Shown here piece by piece: positions 1-5,057 of a stretch of 5,057 nucleotides of DNA; positions within the stretch are counted from its first letter, which is position 1, and each line of letters starts with the position of its first letter. The DNA is from JACPSX01 sp035288405 [NCBI: bacterium]. Lineage in GTDB: Bacteria; JACPSX01. The notes beneath the pieces were generated by a model, which saw only the letters and a list, made by a program, of their open reading frames with translations, made no database searches and was not told the origin of the DNA. The DNA lies in NCBI GenBank assembly GCA_035288405.1, contig DATEAK010000390.1:1-5057 (forward strand), in the 5' to 3' direction. A program made the translations under genes and the position numbers.

Positions 1-473
1 CCGATGACCGGTGGAATCGCTCCCGGAATCCCGCCGATCACCGTACACAGGGGGGTGGAGCGTTTGAGCCACGCCGTATAGATCCCCACGTAAAACAAAA
101 TGGCTCCCAGCGCGAGGACGGCGCTGAGCAGGTTTACCTGCCAAACCAGGAGCACGAAGGAAATCACACCAAGGCAGATGCCGAAGAGAAGTGCATGATG
201 GGGGCTTATGCGGCCCGTGGGCAGGGGACGGAGGCGCGTCCGGCTCATGAGGGCGTCGATGTCCCGGTCGATATAGCCGTTCAGCACGGCGGCTGAAGCC
301 GAGGCCAGGGCGGTTCCCAACAGGGTAGCCAGCACCAGCCCTGCCGGGCGGGGTGCGGAACTTGCCATCCAGATTCCGCCGAGCGTGGTTAAAATCACCA
401 GAAGGTTAATATCCGGTTTCGTCATCTGGTAGTAATCTTTGAGAACGTGGGCTTTCGCTTGTTGATCTCTCAA
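1..473 (-). CDS. ctaB: Protoheme IX farnesyltransferase (heme O synthase), 3' part missing at window edge
   Basis: This integral membrane enzyme of the UbiA prenyltransferase family adds a farnesyl group to heme B to give heme O, the substrate of CtaA. The 157 visible residues contain the first Asp-rich prenyl-diphosphate/Mg motif NGYIDRDIDALMSRTRLRP (residues 65-83), followed by LPTGRIS. They also contain the family signature YTAWLKRSTP and then IGGIPGAIPP near the window edge. Hydrophobic segments lie at about 23-37, 44-62, 91-108 and 112-128. The second Asp-rich motif should lie beyond the edge; family members are about 300 aa, so roughly half is present. The start is TTG at 473, chosen because GGAGGG (480-485) sits 6 bases upstream and begins directly after the ctaA stop; the next candidate, Met17, lacks such a site. 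It follows ctaA by 12 bases and is probably translationally coupled to it. The family assignment is firm. Confidence 0.96.
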   Translation of the reverse strand, partial: MRDQQAKAHVLKDYYQMTKPDINLLVILTTLGGIWMASSAPRPAGLVLATLLGTALASASAAVLNGYIDRDIDALMSRTRLRPLPTGRISPHHALLFGICLGVISFVLLVWQVNLLSAVLALGAILFYVGIYTAWLKRSTPLCTVIGGIPGAIPPVI

Positions 474-485
474 GGCGATCCCTCC

Positions 486-1412
486 TCAGGTTGAGTGTTG
501 TTCTAACAATACGGGCGCAGATGGAGAAGCAGAAGGTCGCAAGCAAGCGGCCGAAAGAAAAACCATGATGGCCATGAGGGCCTCTGCATTCGCCAGGTGA
601 AGAACGGTCACAGTCGGAGCGAGACGGGAGGAAACGGCAAGGATACCCAGGAAAATTTGCAGTCCCACGAAAATCGCCGCTGCCGGAGCGAGAGCCTTCA
701 GAAATGGTTGCTCTTTCAGTGTGCCTAGCGTGCGGGCTGCCGCTACCAAGGTCAGCCCTGCGACGAGTAGGGCTCCGGCCCGATGGAGGAAATGAAACGT
801 GGTAAGACCCTTCAGGGGAGGGATCAACTCCCCTTGACAGAAGGGGAGGTCCGGACAGGCCAATCCGGCACCGCTGTGACGGACGTAAGCGCCCAGGATC
901 ATCTCGATGTAGAGTGCTCCCGTGGCGATCAGCGGCCAGAACGGTCGCAGCTCGCCCTGTGTGTTGTCCAAGAAAACAGGATTTCCGGAAGCCCGGCGGC
1001 TCAATATCACCATTAAGGCCAGAGTGACCAGAAGAGCAGTGCCCAGAGCGAGGTGACCCGTGACGACTTCTGCGGGGAGCTCTCTGAGTACGGTAACGGC
1101 TCCCAGCAAAACCTGGCCCAGCAGTACCACGAGTGCGGTTGCTGCGGCCGCCCCGGCTCCGGGAATTTGCCGGCGCCTGCGCCATGCGGCTACGGCGGTC
1201 GCGAGAACCAGAAGGCTTACCAGGGCGGCCAGAACCCGGTGACTGTATTCAATGAGGACGGGGCCTTCAAGAGGAGGAATGAACTGCCCGCGGCATAGGG
1301 GCCAGTCGGGGCATGCCAGACCGGAGCCCGTGGCGCTGACGATGCTGCCCACGATCAGCAGGAGATAAGTTGCCGCCAGGCTAATCCAGGAGAGCCGTTC
1401 CAATGGTTTCAT
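486..1412 (-). CDS. ctaA: Heme A synthase (COX15/CtaA family)
   Basis: CtaA oxidises the C8 methyl of heme O to a formyl group, giving heme A, in the cytoplasmic membrane. The 308-aa protein is full length for the bacterial family and shows the expected internal duplication of two four-helix bundles. The first half has a Cys pair in GLACPDWPLC (C34, C40), then E55 and H58 in EYSHR, and H120 in TGHLALGT. The second half repeats this with GLACPDLPFC (C186, C192), H210 in HFLHRAGA and H272 in VLHLANAE. The four histidines are the expected heme-binding ligands, and E55 matches the catalytic Glu of the Bacillus enzyme. Cys pairs in both extracytoplasmic loops are as in Bacillus subtilis CtaA. The ATG start at 1412 has AAGGA (1419-1423) six bases upstream. 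The gene leads the leftward ctaA-ctaB operon, diverging from the oxidase operon. Confidence 0.97.
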   Translation of the reverse strand: MKPLERLSWISLAATYLLLIVGSIVSATGSGLACPDWPLCRGQFIPPLEGPVLIEYSHRVLAALVSLLVLATAVAAWRRRRQIPGAGAAAATALVVLLGQVLLGAVTVLRELPAEVVTGHLALGTALLVTLALMVILSRRASGNPVFLDNTQGELRPFWPLIATGALYIEMILGAYVRHSGAGLACPDLPFCQGELIPPLKGLTTFHFLHRAGALLVAGLTLVAAARTLGTLKEQPFLKALAPAAAIFVGLQIFLGILAVSSRLAPTVTVLHLANAEALMAIMVFLSAACLRPSASPSAPVLLEQHST

Positions 1413-1440
1413 AAAGAATCCTTACGTAGGGGAGCCCACA

Positions 1441-1463
1441 CTCCTGCGGGAAAACCACAGGAG
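1441..1463. repeat. Hairpin-forming inverted repeat in the ctaA leader
   Basis: CTCCTG (1441-1446) is complementary to CAGGAG (1458-1463). After one C/A mismatch the stem continues with GG (1448-1449) pairing CC (1455-1456), closing a 5-base loop. It lies about 29 bases upstream of the ctaA start, inside its probable 5' leader. There is no T-run typical of an intrinsic terminator. A second repeat, ACACTCC (1438-1444) against GGAGTGT (1488-1494), would compete with it for the same bases. The function is unknown and short repeats like this can occur by chance. Confidence 0.3.
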
Positions 1464-1556
1464 GAGGCTTGATGATTTAACGAACTGGGAGTGTTTATTT
1501 TCTGCGGAAAACCGGTCGAAAATGGGTGAAGTGATTCGCGATTTTGCAGCGTGCAC

Positions 1557-1584
1557 TTGCATTCCCCCTCGTGAGGATTATAAT
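1557..1584 (+). promoter_or_regulatory. Main candidate sigma70-type promoter of the oxidase operon
   Basis: A perfect -10 box TATAAT (1579-1584) is preceded by TTGCAT (1557-1562) with a 16-base spacer. The alternative register CTTGCA (1556-1561) gives 17 bases. The -35 matches only the first half of the consensus, so strength rests on the -10. Transcription would start near 1591, about 95 bases before the preferred GTG start of the oxidase gene. This is a motif match only. Confidence 0.55.
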
Positions 1585-1608
1585 AAGTCACGTTTGCTGG
1601 TCCGTCCA
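1580..1608 (-). promoter_or_regulatory. Candidate divergent promoter for ctaA-ctaB, overlapping the rightward -10
   Basis: Read on the minus strand, TGGACG (1608-1603) lies 17 bases before TATTAT (1585-1580), and a perfect TATAAT also occurs at 1582-1577. These -10 options use the same AT-rich palindrome ATTATAAT (1577-1584) as the rightward promoter. The -35 matches 4 of 6 consensus bases. Transcription from here would give ctaA a leader of about 160 bases. The site is plausible but weaker than the rightward one, and a promoter nearer to ctaA is not excluded. Confidence 0.35.
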
Positions 1609-1622
1609 CCCGTATTTATAAA
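1594..1622 (+). promoter_or_regulatory. Second, weaker candidate promoter toward the oxidase gene
   Basis: TTGCTG (1594-1599) and TATAAA (1617-1622) are separated by 17 bases. A transcript would start near 1630, downstream of the TTG at 1623. If this promoter is used, the longer 615-residue reading of the oxidase gene cannot be made from its mRNA, which fits the GTG start at 1686. The -35 matches 3 of 6 consensus bases. Confidence 0.3.
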
Positions 1623-1671
1623 TTGAGCGTTTTCGATCGCACCGATAACGGACATCCGGAGAGGAGGTGCC

Positions 1672-1692
1672 GTGCAGAGGCTTCCGTGGTAA
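1672..1692 (+). other. Possible six-codon leader ORF overlapping the oxidase start
   Basis: The strongest ribosome site in the region, GAGGAGG (1661-1667), stands 4 bases before a GTG at 1672. That GTG opens a six-codon frame (MQRLPW) ending with TAA at 1690-1692. The frame differs from that of the oxidase gene and overlaps its GTG start at 1686. Translation termination here could feed ribosomes to the oxidase start. The site could equally be a chance ORF, or the purine-rich site could be poorly placed for the main gene. I see nothing recognisable in the peptide. Confidence 0.2.
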
Positions 1693-3470
1693 CCCGAGAG
1701 AAGGATGCTCGATTTGGATTCTTCCTTTTTTTCTTCCTCGGTGCCGTGGTTTTAGCTCTTTTTCCTGTGGCCCCCACCCTCGCGCAGGAAGCCGGCAAAG
1801 AAGTCGCCTACCGGGCGTTTCCCCTTCTGGGCTCTAAACTTGCTGTCTGGGTTATAGCCCAGATCCACTTAAATTTTGCCGCCTTCATCCTCGGCGTTCC
1901 CGTCTTTTCCGTCATCATTGAAATCGTGGGATGGCGGACAAAAGACCCGAAGTACGACTGGCTCGCCCACGAATTTGTCAAGCTGATCATCTCTGCTTTC
2001 TCGATTACGGCTCTGCTGGGAGGACTGTTGCTGTTTATCCTGGTCGGTTTTTATCCGAAGCTCTGGTCGTACATGAGCGGCATTTTTTTCCCCACCTTCT
2101 GGATGTACGGAATCCTCTTTTTCCTGGAAACCTTCACCGTCTATCTCTGGTATTACGGGTGGGAGTGGCTGAGCGGGCCGAAGAAGTGGATCCACGTCAG
2201 CCTCGGGGTGCTCTCAAACCTGTTCGGCACCGCGATTCTCTTTGTGGCCAACGCCTGGGTCACTTTCATGGTTTCTCCGAAAGGAATTGACGAGGCGGGG
2301 AATTTACAGAGTCTCTGGCAGGCCATCGACAACCCGACCTGGATGCCCATCAACGTTCACAGGCTCCTGGCGAATGTCGTTTTCGGCGGAATCATTGCAG
2401 CCGCCTACGCGGCGTATCGTTTCCTTTCCGCCACCACGGAAGAAGAGCGGGCCCGCTACGACTGGATGGGTTATATGGGCAACTTCGTCGCGATCTCGGC
2501 TTTTCTCGTGCTCCCCTTCGCCGGCTACTACCTGGGACGCGAGATTTATGCTTTCAACCAGACCATGGGCATCACGATGATGGGGGGCTTTCTCTCCTGG
2601 CTGTGGATCATCCAGGCGATCCTGATCGGGATCCTCTTCATCTGTTCCAACTATTATCTCTGGCTGGGAATGGAGCGAATTCCGGGGTCGGAGCGCTACC
2701 GGAGGTATATTCCTTACCTTCTCATGGTCCTTGCCTTCGGATTCATGGTGTGGGCCACCCCGAGGAGCATGGTGGTCACACTGGCAGAATCCCGGGCCAT
2801 GGGAGGAACCTATCATCCGATTCTGGGCTTCCTGGGGGTCATGTCCGCGAAAAACACCGCGGTGAACATCTTGATCCTTACCACGTTTCTGTCGTTCCTG
2901 CTGTACCGGCGAGCGAACCGTCTCTCCACAAAATCCTGGGCCGGTACCGGAATGACAGTGCAGTGGGCCACCTTCGGGATTGCGGCGAGCATCGTCATCT
3001 TCTTTGGCGTCTACGGATACTTCGTGGATTCCATCGTGCGGATCGGCTTCTCCGTTTACCAGGTGCTAGCTGTGCTGGGGACCATCGTACTTGTCATGGC
3101 CATCGACATCCCCATGTTCCGGGGTGCCAAGTCGACGGGTACGATCCGCTGGGGGAAAATTGCTCCGCGCTCTCAATATGTGTTAATCCTGCTGGCCGTG
3201 ACCTTTACCTGGCTGATGGGGCTTATGGGCTTTGCGCGTGCCGCAATTCGCCAGTACTGGCACATCTTCGGCGTCATGCAGGACACTTCCCCCGAGGCCG
3301 GGGCCCCTGCATTGGGGTATGCGGCGAACGTGATCTCCGGGGTGACCATCGTTTTCTGGTTGCTCGTGATGTTTATTTTTTGGCTTGCCAGTTTGGGCGA
3401 CCGGGGGAAGGCAAGAGCCCATGAACACGCAGCTCCGGTGGTCGCCGGCGGCGTCGGGGATCCGGAGTAA
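1686..3470 (+). CDS. Atypical cytochrome bd-like oxidase, subunit I (CydA superfamily)
   Basis: This is a probable heme-bearing oxygen reductase subunit of the cytoplasmic membrane. From GTG 1686 it has 594 residues. A signal peptide or extra helix (10-33, ending TLAQE) is followed by about 13 membrane helices. CydA landmarks are H61 in AQIHLNFAAFILG (like E. coli H19), FFLETF with E148 (like E107), VANAW (187-191), and H225 in NVHRLLANVV (like H186). By hand alignment the E99 position is M140, the E445 position is A519 in GFARAAIRQYWHIFGVM, and no loop is long enough to be a Q-loop. The GTG start has AGAGG (1676-1680) 5 bases upstream and leaves a normal signal peptide. A TTG at 1623 would add 21 residues but has no ribosome site. 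No cydB follows; cytochromes c do, which suggests cytochrome c rather than quinol as donor. Similar proteins are known from Nitrospira. The superfamily call is firm, the activity is inferred. Confidence 0.9.
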   Translation: MVTREKDARFGFFLFFFLGAVVLALFPVAPTLAQEAGKEVAYRAFPLLGSKLAVWVIAQIHLNFAAFILGVPVFSVIIEIVGWRTKDPKYDWLAHEFVKLIISAFSITALLGGLLLFILVGFYPKLWSYMSGIFFPTFWMYGILFFLETFTVYLWYYGWEWLSGPKKWIHVSLGVLSNLFGTAILFVANAWVTFMVSPKGIDEAGNLQSLWQAIDNPTWMPINVHRLLANVVFGGIIAAAYAAYRFLSATTEEERARYDWMGYMGNFVAISAFLVLPFAGYYLGREIYAFNQTMGITMMGGFLSWLWIIQAILIGILFICSNYYLWLGMERIPGSERYRRYIPYLLMVLAFGFMVWATPRSMVVTLAESRAMGGTYHPILGFLGVMSAKNTAVNILILTTFLSFLLYRRANRLSTKSWAGTGMTVQWATFGIAASIVIFFGVYGYFVDSIVRIGFSVYQVLAVLGTIVLVMAIDIPMFRGAKSTGTIRWGKIAPRSQYVLILLAVTFTWLMGLMGFARAAIRQYWHIFGVMQDTSPEAGAPALGYAANVISGVTIVFWLLVMFIFWLASLGDRGKARAHEHAAPVVAGGVGDPE

Positions 3471-4313
3471 ATGCGGCTGCCGGTCGTTGTGAGGATCAGT
3501 GTGCTGGGTCTTGCCGCGATGGGTGTGTACACGTACTACGCAAACTCCATTCCCCAGATTCAATTAAAGCCTCCTCAGCAGCTCTCCCTGGAAAGCGGCA
3601 AAGTAACCAATGAGCAGCTCGTCAAGGCGGGTGAGGGGATTTTCCACGGGAAAGGCACCTGTGAGGTTTGCCACCGGATCGGCCAGCCGGGATCCCGTGC
3701 TCCCGATCTGGCCGGCGTCGGCGCCCGGGCGGCAAAACGGAAAACCGGTCTGAGCGGGAAAGCCTACATCATGGAAGCACTGCTGGACCCCGGGGCTTAC
3801 GTTGTGGAAGGTTTTCCAAACATCATGCCCAAGGCGGACAAGCCTCCCATCGGTCTGAACCGGTCCGAGGTGTGGGCGATCACGGCCTTTCTCGAGTCTT
3901 TGGGGGGGACGGTGGATGTGACGCTGGACGATATCCCGAAAACTGCGGGATCTGGTGGGGCAGGCGGGGGAAGTGCTCAGGTAGTGGAGTTGAAGCTCCC
4001 GGGTGATGCCCAGGCCGGGCAGGCGGTTTTCATGGGGAAGGGCGGTTGTTTTGCCTGTCACAAAGTCGGCCCCGCCGGAACCGGAACCGTCGGGCCCGAC
4101 CTTTCTCAAATCGCAAAAATCCAGACTCCTGAATACATCATGGGAAAAGTTCTTGATCCGGCCGCCATGGGGACCGTGGCTGGGTTTCCGCCCCACGTCA
4201 TGCCCCAGACTTTCGGACAGACCCTCACTGCCAAAGAGTATGTCGATCTTGTCTCCTTTCTCTTGACCCTGAAGGGCGGCAGCGCTGCCCCGACGACTCA
4301 AGGAAAGAAGTAA
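3471..4313 (+). CDS. Membrane-anchored diheme cytochrome c
   Basis: This is a likely electron carrier on the periplasmic face, donating to or forming part of the oxidase encoded just upstream. The 280-aa protein has one N-terminal hydrophobic segment (about 5-23) without a clear cleavage site, so it is probably an anchor. Two class I cytochrome c domains follow. Domain 1 has CEVCH (64-68) and its probable axial Met119 in NIMP; domain 2 has CFACH (193-197) and Met244 in HVMP. A Gly/Ser-rich linker (about 158-169) joins them. Both domains share the order CxxCH, PDL, LDP, GFP, MP, so they look like a tandem duplication. The tail is Gly/Ala/Thr/Lys-rich. The ATG directly follows the oxidase TAA with no gap, with CGGAG (3463-3467) very close and GGGGA (3456-3460) at 10 bases, implying coupled translation. 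It could also serve as a CydB-replacing subunit; the exact role is unproven. Confidence 0.93.
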   Translation: MRLPVVVRISVLGLAAMGVYTYYANSIPQIQLKPPQQLSLESGKVTNEQLVKAGEGIFHGKGTCEVCHRIGQPGSRAPDLAGVGARAAKRKTGLSGKAYIMEALLDPGAYVVEGFPNIMPKADKPPIGLNRSEVWAITAFLESLGGTVDVTLDDIPKTAGSGGAGGGSAQVVELKLPGDAQAGQAVFMGKGGCFACHKVGPAGTGTVGPDLSQIAKIQTPEYIMGKVLDPAAMGTVAGFPPHVMPQTFGQTLTAKEYVDLVSFLLTLKGGSAAPTTQGKK

Positions 4314-4316
4314 TCC

Positions 4317-5057
4317 ATGCTTCGATCGAAGTTTTTCCAGGCAATTTTCATTTTCGTTGCAGCTTTTGCCTTCTTCCGTTACGGGATCCGCCCGCCCGCT
4401 CCCTGGAGCGTGGTGTATCTCTATATGGGCATTGTGCTGGTCGCCTTGCTGGTCTACGTTTCCTCCGACTCGGAGTCATGGCAGGCGTTCCTGCGTCCGA
4501 TCCGTGTGGTCCTGGTTGATGAAGAAAAAGGACTCATCCGTCTCCTCCTCATGATTGTCTTGCCGCTTCTCCTGGGCTATTACGCTTACTCCCAGGCTGC
4601 AGCCAAGGTGGAGGCCCCTCCCGAACTGCGCGCCATCCACCCGGCACCTCCTTCTTCGATTTCGTTCCGGGGAAAGACGATCAGTATTGAGGGGCTGGAG
4701 AATCCCCTTCGAAAAGACGGCGCCAACTTTCGCAAGTACGTAAGTGAAGGAGGCGAGATCTACATCAAGAACTGCATGTTCTGCCATGGCGACAACCTGA
4801 ACGGCGATGGTATGTTTGCCCACGCGTTTAATCCCGCTCCGGCCAATTTTACCGACCCTGGGACGATTGCGATGCTGCAGGAATCCTACCTGTTCTGGCG
4901 GATCGCCAAGGGAGGTCCGGGCCTGCCGAAAGAATCCAAGCCATGGAACTCCGTCATGCCGTCCTGGGAAGATCGATTGACGGAGGAGGGTATCTGGAAG
5001 GTGATCATGTATCTCTACGATGCCACGGGATTCCAGCCCCGCCGCTGGGACAAGCAG
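4317..5057 (+). CDS. Three-helix membrane protein with C-terminal cytochrome c domain, 3' end missing
   Basis: This is a probable membrane-tethered cytochrome c of the same oxidase module. The frame is open for all 247 codons to the window edge. Hydrophobic segments at about 6-20, 30-48 and 74-92 are followed by a Pro-rich stretch (about 99-114) that probably acts as a spacer. A monoheme cytochrome c domain comes next, with CMFCH (153-157), then GDNLNGDGMFAH, PANFTDPGTIAMLQ, FWRIAKGGPGLP, and the probable axial Met214 in SVMPSWEDRLTEEGIW. The last visible residues (about 225-247) look like the end of the heme domain, so the stop may be close, but a further domain is possible. The ATG follows the preceding stop by 3 bases. 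AAGGA (4300-4304) is rather distant and only a weak GAAG (4307-4310) is closer, so coupling is likely. I recall close cytochrome relatives beside bd-like oxidases in Nitrospira, which I could not check. Confidence 0.9.
   Translation, partial: MLRSKFFQAIFIFVAAFAFFRYGIRPPAPWSVVYLYMGIVLVALLVYVSSDSESWQAFLRPIRVVLVDEEKGLIRLLLMIVLPLLLGYYAYSQAAAKVEAPPELRAIHPAPPSSISFRGKTISIEGLENPLRKDGANFRKYVSEGGEIYIKNCMFCHGDNLNGDGMFAHAFNPAPANFTDPGTIAMLQESYLFWRIAKGGPGLPKESKPWNSVMPSWEDRLTEEGIWKVIMYLYDATGFQPRRWDKQ

Noticed and set aside
406-1185. Long open frame of 259 codons on the minus strand over the ctaA-ctaB region
   Set aside because: It overlaps two clearly recognised genes in another frame, is rich in Arg, Ser and Gly, and shows no domain or ribosome site. 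It is a shadow of GC-rich coding DNA.
1623-1685. TTG at 1623 as the start of the oxidase gene
   Set aside because: It has no ribosome site upstream, overlaps the end of a promoter-like element, and would put 21 polar residues before a normal signal peptide. GTG 1686 fits better, although the longer form is not fully excluded.
1721-1736. T-rich run as a transcription terminator
   Set aside because: It encodes the Phe-rich core of the signal peptide and has no GC-rich stem before it.
2603-3424. Open frame of 273 codons on the plus strand inside the oxidase gene
   Set aside because: It lies in a shifted frame fully inside a continuous, motif-rich oxidase reading frame and has an unnatural His/Arg/Gly-rich composition.
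1686-3470. Assignment as an ordinary CydA quinol oxidase subunit
   Set aside because: There is no Q-loop, no Glu99 or Glu445 equivalent by hand alignment, no cydB next door, and cytochrome c genes follow instead.
3564-4301. Open frame of 245 codons antisense to the diheme cytochrome
   Set aside because: It mirrors a gene with two intact CxxCH motifs and has no recognisable features of its own.

Overview
The window carries two divergent gene sets separated by one control region of about 270 bases. It reads as respiratory-chain DNA from a Gram-negative, chemolithotroph-like bacterium. The combination of a cytochrome bd-like oxidase subunit followed directly by membrane-anchored c-type cytochromes, next to heme A/O synthesis genes, resembles what I recall from Nitrospirota (Nitrospira, Leptospirillum and relatives). 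That placement is an inference from layout and motifs, with low-to-moderate confidence. NC10 or another aerobic lithotroph lineage is possible. Base composition is moderately GC-rich and looks even across the window, and I see no sign of insertion sequences, CRISPR arrays, tRNA or rRNA.

Minus strand, 1-1412: ctaA (heme A synthase, complete, 308 aa) is followed after 12 bases by ctaB (heme O synthase, N-terminal 157 residues, running off the left edge). The ribosome site of ctaB begins immediately after the ctaA stop codon, so the two form a tight, probably coupled operon that turns heme B into heme O and then heme A.

Control region, about 1413-1685: it holds a sigma70-like promoter toward the oxidase with a perfect TATAAT. 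That -10 lies inside an 8-base palindrome which also supplies a -10 for the opposite strand, so the two operons may share one melting site. A second weaker rightward promoter, a small hairpin in the ctaA leader and a possible six-codon leader peptide are also present.

Plus strand, 1686-5057: an atypical cytochrome bd-family subunit I (594 aa with the preferred GTG start) is followed without a gap by a membrane-anchored diheme cytochrome c (280 aa), then after 3 bases by a three-helix membrane protein ending in a monoheme cytochrome c domain (at least 247 aa, running off the right edge). No CydB gene follows subunit I. The oxidase keeps the counterparts of E. coli CydA His19, Glu107 and His186. 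By hand alignment it lacks Glu99, the heme ligand Glu445 and the quinol-binding Q-loop. The simplest reading is an oxygen-reductase-like complex fed by cytochrome c instead of quinol. The adjacent heme A/O genes raise the question of which hemes it carries. This oxidase module is the most interesting item in the window. Similar bd-like proteins have been noted in Nitrospira, so the general family is not new, but its biochemistry is poorly known.
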